64,000 nucleotides of DNA from an uncultured Aquitalea sp. (GTDB lineage: Bacteria; Pseudomonadota; Gammaproteobacteria; Burkholderiales; Chromobacteriaceae): assembly GCF_945957525.1 (NCBI RefSeq), contig NZ_CAMFLA010000014.1, positions 62,001 through 126,000 on the forward strand, given 5' to 3'. The notes beneath the pieces are model-generated. The model searched no databases. It saw nothing but the letters and a program-made list of their open reading frames with translations, and was not told the DNA's origin. Positions 8,340 through 17,672 of this stretch are shown in pieces (position 1 is the first letter of the stretch; every line of letters begins with the position of its first letter). Both the position numbers and the translations under genes were made by a program.

Positions 8340-11300
8340 ATGGAGCTCAACTCCGGCAAATTGTCGCGGCTGCAGCTATTCGGCACGCTGGCCATCGTTT
8401 TCATGCTGGCCCTGACGCTGTCCGGCTACTTCCTGCTGACCAGCTGGAGCGATTTCCGCACCCGCGAAGACCGGGTGGAACAGGACGCCTACCGTCGCGC
8501 CCGCGACTATCTGCAATCCTACAATCAGCACAGCGCGCAAACCTTGCTGGCCCTGCGCGACCACTCCTCGGACATTCTCAAGCAGCAACTCAAAGAACAG
8601 GTTGACCAGGCCTATGCCGTGGCCGACGGCATCTGGCGGCGCGAGCATGGCCGCTTGCCAGAGGCGCGCGTTCAACGACTGATCGTGGAAGCGCTGCGGC
8701 CGCTGCGCTTTTTCGATGGCCGAGGCTACTTTTTCATCGACACGCTGGATGGCCACTGCGTGTTGCTGCCGACCCAACCGGAGCGGGAGGGCAGTTCGCT
8801 GCTGGAAAACCGCGACGACCGCGGCCGCTACATCATGAAAACGCTGATCCAATCGGTGGCCAGTGGCGAAGGCATGGGCTTTTCCTCCTACCGCTGGTAT
8901 TTGCCGGGCACCCGGCAAATGTCGGAAAAGATCGCCTATTCGCGCCGTTTCGCTCCCTACGACTGGCTAATCGGCAGCGGCGAGTATCTGGCCAACGTCG
9001 ACAGCCGCCTGCAGCAGCAAGCGCTCACCCTGCTCTCGCGCATGCGGCTGGGCGAGGACAGCGACGACTTCATGGTGATCGACGACAGCGGCGCATTGTT
9101 GCTCTACCCGGCCAACCCCCTGTACGAGGGCAAGCACTACCTGGCCCTGCCGCCCGACACCCGCGCGCGGGTGCTGGACCTGATGGAAAAAGGCAAGCAG
9201 GGCGGCTTTGTCGAATACAGTTCGGGCGACGACCGGCCCGGCCAACAAACCGCCCACCTCGCCTATGCCAAAAAACTGCCGGGCTGGAACTGGACGCTGG
9301 TGACCAGCCTGCATGTGCAATCCATTCTGGACGACAGCGAAAAAGCGCGGCGGGAGCTTGACGAGCAGCTGCTGCGCCGCGTCTCCACCATTCTGTTGAT
9401 GACCCTGCTGGCCATGCTGGCCGCCGGCGCCTTCTCCTGGTTTTTCGTGCGCTGGATGAACGCCATGGTGGCGCGGTACCAAGCTGATCTGAGCCAGAGC
9501 CATCAAGAGTTGGAAGCCAGCGCGCGCGAGCTGCGCCTCAGTCACTTCATGATCGACAACGCCACCGATATGGTGGCCTTGCGCCGGGCCGAGGGCGAGC
9601 TGGTTTACGCCAACCGGGCGGCGCTGGAGAGTCTCGCAGACAATCAGGACCGCCGGCAGGTGTTGGCCGAAACGCTGTTTGCCTATCCCGAAGCCCGCCT
9701 GCCGCACACTTTCGAAGTAGCCATGCAGTGCGCGGACGGCGTGCGCCAGCTGGAAGTAACGGTCAGCGGCCTGCATTACCAGAACGAACGCTTCCTTTGC
9801 GCCACCGCGCGCGACATCACCCAGCGGCATCAGGCCGATTACCAGCTGCGACTGGCGGCAAAGGTGTTCGAGTCCAGCAACGAAGCCATTCTCATCACCG
9901 ACGCCGACAACCGCATCGTGGCGGTGAATCACGCCTTCTGCGTGATTACCGGCTTCAGCGAGAAAGAAGTCATGGGCGAAACCCCGGCGCTGCTGCGCTC
10001 CGGCCGCCACGATCCCCACTTCTACCGGCAGATGTGGGAAGGACTGACCCAGCGCGGGCAGTGGTCGGGTGAAGTGTGGAATCGCCGCAAAAACGGCGAG
10101 ATCTTCCCCGAATGGCTCAATATCAGCGTACTGACCGACTCTCAGGGCGATATCTCGCACTACGTGGCCCTGTTCACCGATATCTCGGAGCGCAAGGAGC
10201 ATGAGGCGCGCATCCAGCATCTGGCCGAATACGACACCCTCACCGACCTGCCCAACCGTCTCTTGATCAACGACCGGTTGCAACGCGCCATCCGCATGGC
10301 CACCTTGCAGGAGGGACGCGTGGCGGTGATGTTTGTGGATCTGGATCACTTCAAGAACATCAACGATACGCTGGGCCACAACAACGGCGACCTGCTGCTC
10401 AAGCAGGTGGCGGAGCGGCTGTGCGGCTCGGTGCGCGACATGGACACCGTGGGACGCACCGGCGGCGACGAGTTCGTGCTGATCCTGCCCAGCGTCGGCC
10501 AGGCGGAAGAGGCGGCGCAGGTGGCCGAACGCATCCTGCGCGCGATGAAGGAACCCTTCCGGCTGGATGGCGACACGCTAGTGGTCGGCTGCAGCATCGG
10601 CATCAGCCTGATGCCGGACGACGGCGACGATATCCAGACCTTGCTGATGAACGCCGATCTGGCGATGTACCACGCCAAGGCGCACGGCCGGAACACCTTC
10701 CGCTTCTACACGCGGGAAATGAACGCGCAAGTGGCCGAACGCATGCAGCTGGAAAACCGCCTGCACCGCGCCATGGAGAACGACGAGCTGTATCTGGTCT
10801 ATCAGCCGCAGTACGACATGGACGGCGCGGCGCTGCTGGGCTGCGAGGCCCTGCTGCGCTGGCAGGACCCGCAGGAAGGCCTGATCATGCCCGGCCGCTT
10901 CATCCCCGTGGCGGAAGAAAGCGGCATCATCGTCGAGTTGGGCGTGTGGGTATTGCAGCGCGCCTGCCGCCAGTTGGCCGAATGGCGCGCCGAAGGCCTG
11001 CCGCTGTCGCGGGTGGCAGTGAATGTCTCCGCCCGGCAACTGGCGCGCCACGACTTCATCGACACCGTGCGCAGCGCCCTGCAAACCTATCAGCTGCCCG
11101 GTCATCTGCTGGAAATCGAGGTGACCGAAAGCACGCTGATGGAAGACGCCGATTTCGCGGCTCGACAACTGGCCGTGCTCAAGGCTATGGGCGTGCGCTT
11201 GTCGGTGGATGATTTCGGCACAGGTTATTCCAGCCTCGCTTACCTTAAGCGCTTTGCGCCGGATACGGTGAAGATCGACCGTTCGTTCATATGCGATCTG

Positions 11301-11519
11301 CCGCAAGACAGCGACGACGCGGCGATCGTCACCGCCATCATCCAGCTGGCCAAGGCCTTGGGCATGCATACCCTGGCCGAGGGCGTGGAAAACGACCGGC
11401 AGCAGTCCTTCCTCACCGAGTTGGGTTGCGGCGGCATGCAAGGTTATCTGATGGGCGCGCCCTTGTCGGCCGACGCGCTGCGTCAACGTTTGCGCGAACT
11501 GCCCGCGGTATCGGTTTGA
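8340..11519 (+). CDS. Membrane-bound cache-PAS-PAS-GGDEF-EAL cyclic-di-GMP enzyme
   Basis: A 1059-residue signalling protein. A membrane helix at about residues 12-33 is followed by a periplasmic part with two cache-like units (RGYFFIDTLDG near 140, DWLIGSGEYL near 205, FMVIDDSGALLLYP near 240). A second helix spans about 347-370, then come two PAS domains (about 400-495 and 508-620), GGDEF (about 635-795) and EAL (about 810-1050). The cyclase motif GGDEF is intact, with an RxxD product-inhibition site (RDMD) five residues before it. The EAL domain keeps EALLRW, DDFGTGYSSL and KIDRSF. It could make and break c-di-GMP, with the balance set by a periplasmic ligand. It stands alone. Confidence 0.95.
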   Translation: MELNSGKLSRLQLFGTLAIVFMLALTLSGYFLLTSWSDFRTREDRVEQDAYRRARDYLQSYNQHSAQTLLALRDHSSDILKQQLKEQVDQAYAVADGIWRREHGRLPEARVQRLIVEALRPLRFFDGRGYFFIDTLDGHCVLLPTQPEREGSSLLENRDDRGRYIMKTLIQSVASGEGMGFSSYRWYLPGTRQMSEKIAYSRRFAPYDWLIGSGEYLANVDSRLQQQALTLLSRMRLGEDSDDFMVIDDSGALLLYPANPLYEGKHYLALPPDTRARVLDLMEKGKQGGFVEYSSGDDRPGQQTAHLAYAKKLPGWNWTLVTSLHVQSILDDSEKARRELDEQLLRRVSTILLMTLLAMLAAGAFSWFFVRWMNAMVARYQADLSQSHQELEASARELRLSHFMIDNATDMVALRRAEGELVYANRAALESLADNQDRRQVLAETLFAYPEARLPHTFEVAMQCADGVRQLEVTVSGLHYQNERFLCATARDITQRHQADYQLRLAAKVFESSNEAILITDADNRIVAVNHAFCVITGFSEKEVMGETPALLRSGRHDPHFYRQMWEGLTQRGQWSGEVWNRRKNGEIFPEWLNISVLTDSQGDISHYVALFTDISERKEHEARIQHLAEYDTLTDLPNRLLINDRLQRAIRMATLQEGRVAVMFVDLDHFKNINDTLGHNNGDLLLKQVAERLCGSVRDMDTVGRTGGDEFVLILPSVGQAEEAAQVAERILRAMKEPFRLDGDTLVVGCSIGISLMPDDGDDIQTLLMNADLAMYHAKAHGRNTFRFYTREMNAQVAERMQLENRLHRAMENDELYLVYQPQYDMDGAALLGCEALLRWQDPQEGLIMPGRFIPVAEESGIIVELGVWVLQRACRQLAEWRAEGLPLSRVAVNVSARQLARHDFIDTVRSALQTYQLPGHLLEIEVTESTLMEDADFAARQLAVLKAMGVRLSVDDFGTGYSSLAYLKRFAPDTVKIDRSFICDLPQDSDDAAIVTAIIQLAKALGMHTLAEGVENDRQQSFLTELGCGGMQGYLMGAPLSADALRQRLRELPAVSV

Positions 11520-11602
11520 ACCCTGCTGCGCCTTAGCGCGCCGGCAAGCAGGCCGGCCGCTTCGGCCAACCCTCCTCGCGGGCGCGCCGGGAGGGGGGAA
11601 GC

Positions 11603-11626
11603 AAAACCGGGCCTGCGCCCGGTTTT
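11603..11626 (+). terminator. Terminator after the GGDEF/EAL gene
   Basis: Ten-base stem AAAACCGGGC/GCCCGGTTTT with a four-base loop, 84 bases after the stop codon. It is near-symmetric and could act on both strands. Confidence 0.75.
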
Positions 11627-11958
11627 GTCAGATTATTGCCCTCTCGGCTTCTGGTCGGAAAGCGGAGCTCCCTTGCTGGGCAAGGTCGGATAGATGGGGT
11701 GCAAACAGGAACGCTGCGGCATCATCAAGCCACACCCGCCAACACCCCCCCTACCCCTGCATGACGCTTCCTTGTCATGCTGCCCATGCAGCCTGCCCCG
11801 CGTGCCTTGGCCCGGGACCTCCGCGAGGCGTTGTCAGCGGCGCCAAGAGTGGCTAACAAAATTCCCGATGCTGCGTTGCGCCTTGCCTCAGCCGTGAAGC
11901 TGATTTTTGTGGGCCGCGCTGAAGCAAATGGAAAGACCCGGCTTGAACGGGCCCGGCG
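11627..11958. other. Non-coding stretch between c-di-GMP gene and tamB, with a dispersed repeat
   Basis: No convincing gene lies in these 332 bases. The right half (about 11805-11915) holds a member of a dispersed intergenic repeat. It combines a GCGAGG...TTGTCAGCGGC segment shared with 36019-36052 and a GGCTAACAAAATT...GATGCTGCGTTGCGCC segment shared with 54909-54968. The left half (11627-11800) shows nothing recognisable. Confidence 0.6.
11851..11915 (+). repeat. GGCTAAC-type dispersed palindromic repeat, copy 1
   Basis: Shares the 16-mer GATGCTGCGTTGCGCC and the 12-mer CTCAGCCGTGAA with a copy near 54930. The left end GGCTAACAAAATT and the degraded right end ATTTTTGTGGGCC are the inverted termini. 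Confidence 0.65.
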
Positions 11959-14900
11959 CTAGTCAAAACGCAAGGTGTAGCGCGATTCCACCGAGGTATT
12001 GGTGCCGGCCCGCACCACCATCGACCAGTTTCGCGTCAGCTGATAAGCCAGCTTCACCGCCTGATCGGCGCTGGTGACGCCGTACTCGTAGCCCAGATAC
12101 AGCTCGCGCGTCAGCTGACGGCCCACCGTCACCACCTGCTCCGCCGGACTCACCGAACCGTCCGCCAGCGTTTTTTCCTTGCGGCTGGTCAGGCCCAGAT
12201 CATCAAAGAAACCCACCTGATCGTTGATGGAACCCGCTAGCATCAAGCCGGCAGCGGCGGCCAGCGCGTTGTCGTCGCGATCGCTGCTGGCGGCGTGCCC
12301 CAGCACCAGCCAGGCCAGCTTGTCCTTCTCCGACATCGACTCGTCCGCCACCAGCCGGATGCGCGGCGCGCTAGCGCTGCCCGACACTTCCACCCCAGCG
12401 CCCACCGGCGACAAATGGCGCTTGGCCACCACATTGAGCAAGGGGTTGTCCAGCGGGCCGACGAAAGTGATGATGCCCGTCTCGATATCCAGATCCTGGC
12501 CATAGGCCTTGTAACGGCCCCGCACTACCCGCACCTGACCGCGCGCCGCCGGCGGCAGGCCGGGGTTGGCCGATACCTTCACCACGCCGGTGAGGTCCAC
12601 ATCCAGGCCCTGACCGGCAAAGCGGAAGCGGTCGCCCAGGTCCAGATCCAGCGCCACCGTCAGCGGCAGGCTGGAGAAGGCGGAAGGCTCGGGCGGCTGA
12701 CGCCCCTTCACCACCACATCGTCGCCCAGACTTGGCGCGCCGAATTTGGGCAGATCCACCCGCCCCTGATCGGCGCGGATGCGGCCGGTCAGCGAAATTT
12801 TCTTGTCCAGCACCGCCAATTCCGCGCCGCCGGACACCACCAGCTTGCGGTTGGGTTTGTCGAACACGCTGAACTTGTCGAGGTTTACCTTCACATTAAC
12901 GTTGGGGTTGTCGGCCTGCAGATCCAGTGCGCCGGTAGCAGTGACCTCCCCCTTGCCGCCGGCAAAACGCAGGCGCTCCAGAATCAGGCTGCGGCCGGCC
13001 AGCCGCGCCTGCAGCACCCCTTCAGCCAGGCGGATGCCCGTCTTGTGGTCGGCCAGCATCAGATCGCGGCCGACAATCAGTCCGCTGCCCTGCGGCTGGG
13101 CGATCGGCCCGCTAAGCGCCAGGTTGGCCGAAAGCTGTCCGCCCAACTCCAGCGAAGGCGAGGCGAGCTTGGCGATGTCGCCCAGCGAAGGCACCGACAG
13201 CGCGGCGCTGGCCGACAGCGGGGTGCGGCCGTCGATCACCCCGTTGTTCCACGGCAAGCTGCCCTTGCCGTCCAGACGGGCGTAGCGGCTGTCCACCAGC
13301 GTGTCGAACAGCACCTGCCCGCCGTCAAAGCGCAGATTGACGCGCGCCTGCCGCAGGCCCAGCGGGCTGGTGCGGCCGCTGTCGCCCGGGATATTGATGT
13401 CGCCGGCGCTGCGATTGATCAACAGCGAACCTTGCGGGTGCGCGCCGTTGAGGTTGAGATCCCAATTGGCGTCAAATACCAGATTGTGTTCCAGCGGCAG
13501 ACTCACCAGCGGCGCCAGCTCCGCCAGACGGATGCCGTCGGCGCGGCCGCGACTGCTGAGGCTGCCATTGGCCTGACGCACAAACTCGTTCAGGCTGAGG
13601 CTGCCGCCCAGCAAGGCAAGGCGCGTGCTGCCCAGCTTCACGCGCTCCGGGCCGGCCTCCAGCGCCACCGGCGAGAGCAGGCTCAGCCCCGGCTTGCCCG
13701 TCAGCTCCAGCTTCTGCAGCATGCCCTGCCATTGCCCCCCATTGGCCGGCAGGCCGCCACTGGCCAGCAACTGCACGCCATAGGGGTGATCGGCCAGATG
13801 GATGCGGCCATCCAGTTGCAGCTGATGCCGCGCACGGGTGCCGCTGGCCTGGGCTCGCAGCTGATCGGCGACAAAGCCGCCGGCTTGCAGGGCATCAACC
13901 GCCAGCTGCAAACGGAAGGGGCTGGCGGCATCGGCCTGCACATTGCCGTCCAGATTCAAGCTCTGTACCGCCAGATTGCCGGGCAGGCGCAGCCGGCTGG
14001 CCTGCAAACGGGCACTGATCAGCGGCGCTTTGGGCGTACCCGCCAGCTCCACATCCCCCTTGATCAGGCCGGAGAATTCCTTGCCCAGCAAAGCCAGATT
14101 GGGGGCGTCCAGCGTCAGCTTGAGCTTGTCGCCGGGCGCGCCGTAAGCGCCGTTGGCCTGCAGGCGGTTGTCCGCCAGACGCAGGTCGGCCTGCAACTGG
14201 CGCAGCCGCTGCTCTTGCAGATCCAGCGTGGCCTGTCCGGTCAGCGGCGCGCCGGAAAGACGGCTGGGTGCGAACTGCAGCGCCAATTTGCCGGACAGCG
14301 GCTTGGCCAGCTGGCCGCTGGCCTTCAGCGTGGCGTTAAGATCGCCCACTGGCAAAGAGGGCGACACGCGGGACGGGTCCGCCTTACTCAACTTGCCATT
14401 CACTTCGAATTCCTGCTTGCCGGCCAGACCCAGCTTGCCGGTCAGCGACAGGCTACCCGCGCCGGCGCTGAAATCCAACTGGTGCAGCAAGAGGGTTTTG
14501 CCGGCCTTGTCCTGCGCAAAGCCCAATTGGGTAAGCAGCTGCAAGGTACGGCCATACAGCGTGGCCTTGATGTCCGGTCCGGCGGCCGGCCCGGATACGC
14601 GCAAAGTGCCTTTGATGGTGTCGTCCGGCGCGGCGGCGTGCAAAGAGCGCAAGCGCACGCCTTCCAGCAGCGCGGCCAGGTCCAGCGAGCCCGGCTCGGC
14701 CTTGCCGGTGATGTCGATCTGGCCATCGATCAGACGCGTCATCAAGCGGTCCAGATGCAAGCGCTTGTCGTCGGCGCTGAATTCGCCCACCGCCAGCGCT
14801 ATCGGCAACTTGCCGTCGGAGATCAGACCCGGCTCATTGTTGATGAGCGAGACGCCGCCTTTCACGCCCTGACCGGCCTGCGGTTCGGCATGCACGGCAA

Positions 14901-15786
14901 AGCCCAGCCGCGCCTGCGGCCAGCCAGGCATCAGCGCATGCGGGTTGACGCCGCCTACGCGCAGATCAAGCCGGGTGAAACGATTGTAGGGATTGATGGC
15001 GAAGGGTCGCAATTGACCATGCGCCTCGGCGAGTATGCCCTTGCCGTCTGCTTCGCCGTTGATGTCCAGCAGGCTGAGATTGCCGCCCAAGCGAACCGCC
15101 GCCCGCACCGCCACTTGCTCCAGCTCGCCGTTGGCTTTCAGTTCGCCGTGAATATCGAACGGCGCCTTGCCGGCCAGATCCAGGCTTGCCTGGGCATTGC
15201 CCCACGGCGTTTGCAACCGGGCATGCTCCAGTTGGTGACGACCGGTTTCATAGCGATAGGCCAGATCCAGCCCGTAAAAACGCAAATCGGACGGCAACAG
15301 CGTCAGGCTGGCCAGCTTGAGCTGGTCCACTTGCACATTCAGCGGCAACTCCAGCGATTTGGGCGCGCCGGTGGATGGCTTGCTCGGTCCGGGCCGGCTG
15401 CTCATCTTCACATTGCCCACGTCCAGCAAGGCCAGATGCAAGCGCCCGTGCCACAGGGCGGAAGGTTGCCAGTCCAGATGCGCGCGGTCGATGTCCAGAT
15501 CGGTGTCGGCGCTGCGCCAGCGCAGCTCGTGCAAGGTGAAACCCGACCACAGCGTGCCTTCGGCGCGCGCCGACAAGGCCTTGCCGGTAAGCGCGGGCAT
15601 TTGCGTCCACAACCAGGCAAAGCCGCTTTCGCTGCCCGTGAGCCAGCCAAGGGCCGACAGCAGGCCGGCAAACAGGACGGCCATGACCCACAACCAGCGA
15701 CGGCGCGGGCGCGCCGCGGGCGGCGTGGCGGGAGCTTCAGGCGGGTTGGCCGAAGGGGAAGCGGGCAAGTCGGTGTGTTGCGCCAT
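11959..15786 (-). CDS. tamB: Translocation and assembly module subunit TamB
   Basis: A 1275-residue inner-membrane-anchored AsmA-like protein that spans the periplasm as a long beta-groove and works with TamA on outer-membrane proteins and lipid transport. A signal anchor spans about residues 33-53 (WLWVMAVLFAGLLSALGWL). The body is repetitive, and the C-terminal TamB/DUF490 domain ends in a beta strand (SVESRYTLRFD). ATG at 15786 shares its A with the tamA stop (TGATG), showing translational coupling. A longer open frame reaches 15996 but overlaps tamA out of frame, so it is not the start. Two CTTCGGCMAACC copies lie inside (13123, 15745). Confidence 0.93.
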   Translation of the reverse strand: MAQHTDLPASPSANPPEAPATPPAARPRRRWLWVMAVLFAGLLSALGWLTGSESGFAWLWTQMPALTGKALSARAEGTLWSGFTLHELRWRSADTDLDIDRAHLDWQPSALWHGRLHLALLDVGNVKMSSRPGPSKPSTGAPKSLELPLNVQVDQLKLASLTLLPSDLRFYGLDLAYRYETGRHQLEHARLQTPWGNAQASLDLAGKAPFDIHGELKANGELEQVAVRAAVRLGGNLSLLDINGEADGKGILAEAHGQLRPFAINPYNRFTRLDLRVGGVNPHALMPGWPQARLGFAVHAEPQAGQGVKGGVSLINNEPGLISDGKLPIALAVGEFSADDKRLHLDRLMTRLIDGQIDITGKAEPGSLDLAALLEGVRLRSLHAAAPDDTIKGTLRVSGPAAGPDIKATLYGRTLQLLTQLGFAQDKAGKTLLLHQLDFSAGAGSLSLTGKLGLAGKQEFEVNGKLSKADPSRVSPSLPVGDLNATLKASGQLAKPLSGKLALQFAPSRLSGAPLTGQATLDLQEQRLRQLQADLRLADNRLQANGAYGAPGDKLKLTLDAPNLALLGKEFSGLIKGDVELAGTPKAPLISARLQASRLRLPGNLAVQSLNLDGNVQADAASPFRLQLAVDALQAGGFVADQLRAQASGTRARHQLQLDGRIHLADHPYGVQLLASGGLPANGGQWQGMLQKLELTGKPGLSLLSPVALEAGPERVKLGSTRLALLGGSLSLNEFVRQANGSLSSRGRADGIRLAELAPLVSLPLEHNLVFDANWDLNLNGAHPQGSLLINRSAGDINIPGDSGRTSPLGLRQARVNLRFDGGQVLFDTLVDSRYARLDGKGSLPWNNGVIDGRTPLSASAALSVPSLGDIAKLASPSLELGGQLSANLALSGPIAQPQGSGLIVGRDLMLADHKTGIRLAEGVLQARLAGRSLILERLRFAGGKGEVTATGALDLQADNPNVNVKVNLDKFSVFDKPNRKLVVSGGAELAVLDKKISLTGRIRADQGRVDLPKFGAPSLGDDVVVKGRQPPEPSAFSSLPLTVALDLDLGDRFRFAGQGLDVDLTGVVKVSANPGLPPAARGQVRVVRGRYKAYGQDLDIETGIITFVGPLDNPLLNVVAKRHLSPVGAGVEVSGSASAPRIRLVADESMSEKDKLAWLVLGHAASSDRDDNALAAAAGLMLAGSINDQVGFFDDLGLTSRKEKTLADGSVSPAEQVVTVGRQLTRELYLGYEYGVTSADQAVKLAYQLTRNWSMVVRAGTNTSVESRYTLRFD

Positions 15787-17549
15787 CAGAACGCCAGCCC
15801 CAGGCTCATGTTCCAGCGCAGGCGGCCATCTTTCTCCGCCTTGGCGATGTCGAAGGACAGCGGCGCCACCGGGCTGTACCAGCGCGCGCCCAAGCCGTTG
15901 CTGTGCTCCATCTTGTAGGTTTGCCAGCTGTCGGCGGCATTGCCGGCATCGTGGAACAGCGCCACGGCCCAGTCCTTGGCCACCGGAATCTGCCACTCCA
16001 GCGAGACGGTGCCGATCACGCGACCGCCCAGCACGGAACCATTCGGCCCGGGCAAACCCAGGCTCTGGTATTCATAACCGCGCACACTGTTTGCTCCGCC
16101 GGCGCGGAACAGCTGGGAAGTCGGCACATCGTTGCTGTCCTTGGTCCAGACCTGGCCGGCCTCGAAACGGGCGACAAACGTGCCCAGCTTGGGCAGCGGC
16201 GTCCAGTACCCCACCGCGCGGGAATAGGCGCGCACAAACTGGCTGGAGGTCAGCGCCGACCCCAGCGTGGTGGACAAGGTCACATCCAGCAGACGGCCGT
16301 TGCGCGGCCGCATGGTGTCGTCCACCGCGCGCTGGGTCCAGCCGAACACGCCCAGCAAGGCATAGGTGTCATTCTGGATGGTAGAACCGATTTCCTCGCT
16401 CTCGCGAATGAACTCGATGCCGAAACGGGCGTTGATATTGTCGCGCGCACGGATGCGCCAGGCGCCGGCGTCCACCGAGGTGGTCTTGATGCCCTGGATG
16501 TCGGTCTGCTTCCAGCGGGACGTGATGGAATGGGAGTAACCGTCCGCCTGGCGCGGAAAGCCCAGACCGAACGACACGTTCTTGTCGTTCTGTTTCCAGT
16601 CCACCAGCATGGAGCCGGTGAAACCGCGACGGAAAATATTGTAGTGGTCGTAGCCCAGGCGCACGCCGGGGCCATCGGAAGAATCGTACGTCAGGCCCAG
16701 CTCCAGCTTCTGGCGCGGGAATTCGGTCAGGCTGACATCCACCGGCACGCGATTGTCGGCATCCACCCGCGACATATCGGTGCTGACCACCACGCCGGAA
16801 TAATGCACGTCCTGTTCCAGAGCAGACTGATAATCCAGCAGCTTTTTCTGCTGGTAGGGATCGCCTTCCTTGAAGTCCGCCAAGCCCTCCGCCACTTTGG
16901 CCGGATAGCGCTGGTTGCCGGTGATGGACATTTTGCCGAAACGCACCAGCGGGCCGCTGTCCACAACCACCTCCAGCTCGCCCTTGCCGGTTTCCGGGTC
17001 CAGTTTCGCCTGGCTGGAGGTGATGCGCGCCAGTGGAAAACGGTCGGCTGTCAGCACGCGCACCACGGCGCGTTTGCTGGCGTCCCAGTCTGATTGCCGG
17101 TAGGGCGCGCCCATGGGCAGGCTCCAGGCCTCCAGCGCTTCGCCCAGACGGGCCGGGAAGTTGCCTTCCTGTCGGATGGTGCCGTCCAGTTTGATGGTAA
17201 CGTCGTCGATGATGACCGGCTCGCCCGGCTCTACCTTGACGGTGAAGCGCAGCGGAGCGGTTTCGCTGATGCTGATTTTGGGACGGAAGTAGCCCTCGGT
17301 TTCCAGCAGTTTGGCAGCCTCGGCCGGGGTTTCCTTTACCAGAGCGCGCAACTGGTAGTCGTCGATATCGGGATCTTTTTGCGCGGACACCAGCTCGAGG
17401 TTGTTCTTGAGCAGGTCGGCCAGGCCGGAAGGCGCGGCGACGTCCACCTGATAGTCCACCGCCGCCATGGCAGGCGCAGCCGCCAGTAGCGGCAGCAGGG
17501 CAAGGCGAAACGGGGTGGAAGAAGTGGAAATCGGCATGGTCACGGTCAT
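15786..17549 (-). CDS. tamA: Translocation and assembly module outer-membrane protein TamA
   Basis: A 587-residue Omp85-family protein. A signal peptide (cleaved near AMAAVDYQV) is followed by POTRA domains over about residues 35-265 and a 16-strand barrel that ends ...NMSLGLAF, with the terminal phenylalanine expected of BAM substrates. The barrel contains the conserved GGANSVRGYEYQSLG lid-loop motif near residue 490. TamA and TamB form one complex across the envelope, and the genes overlap by one base. ATG at 17549 is used here; ATG at 17537 is also possible because neither has a clear ribosome-binding site. Confidence 0.93.
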   Translation of the reverse strand: MTVTMPISTSSTPFRLALLPLLAAAPAMAAVDYQVDVAAPSGLADLLKNNLELVSAQKDPDIDDYQLRALVKETPAEAAKLLETEGYFRPKISISETAPLRFTVKVEPGEPVIIDDVTIKLDGTIRQEGNFPARLGEALEAWSLPMGAPYRQSDWDASKRAVVRVLTADRFPLARITSSQAKLDPETGKGELEVVVDSGPLVRFGKMSITGNQRYPAKVAEGLADFKEGDPYQQKKLLDYQSALEQDVHYSGVVVSTDMSRVDADNRVPVDVSLTEFPRQKLELGLTYDSSDGPGVRLGYDHYNIFRRGFTGSMLVDWKQNDKNVSFGLGFPRQADGYSHSITSRWKQTDIQGIKTTSVDAGAWRIRARDNINARFGIEFIRESEEIGSTIQNDTYALLGVFGWTQRAVDDTMRPRNGRLLDVTLSTTLGSALTSSQFVRAYSRAVGYWTPLPKLGTFVARFEAGQVWTKDSNDVPTSQLFRAGGANSVRGYEYQSLGLPGPNGSVLGGRVIGTVSLEWQIPVAKDWAVALFHDAGNAADSWQTYKMEHSNGLGARWYSPVAPLSFDIAKAEKDGRLRWNMSLGLAF

Positions 17550-17582
17550 CGGGAATCCGACCGATGGTATCCAAACTGGTTC

Positions 17583-17654
17583 CGTCTGGCGAGTGGGCGA
17601 GGTTCATTCGCACCCGCCGCGCGAAATCTTCCTTCGGCCAACCCTCGCCAGACG
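17583..17654. repeat. Long inverted repeat enclosing a CTTCGGCMAACC copy upstream of tamA
   Basis: Perfect 11-base arms CGTCTGGCGAG (17583-17593) and CTCGCCAGACG (17644-17654) flank 50 bases that include the word at 17633-17642. No T-tail follows on the minus strand, so this is not an ordinary terminator. Confidence 0.55.
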
Positions 17655-17672
17655 ACGGAAAAACGCAGTGTC

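Noticed and set aside
7686-8404. Open frames across the dusB-c-di-GMP gene spacer on both strands
   Set aside because: They cover RNase P RNA, whose conserved helices and ends are unmistakable.
12295-15918. Very long plus-strand open frame of about 1200 codons
   Set aside because: It is the antisense of tamB; its Gln/Arg/Ala-rich composition is typical of reverse frames of GC-rich genes, and tamB has clear family features.
15787-15996. N-terminal extension of TamB by 70 residues
   Set aside because: It is the tamA 3' end read in another frame; the TGATG junction gives the real start.
16925-16935. Near matches to the CTTCGGCMAACC word, such as TTTTGCCGAA here, ATTTGCCGAA at about 23996 and TTCGGCCAGC at several places
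   Set aside because: One base off the core; left out of the count to keep the definition strict.
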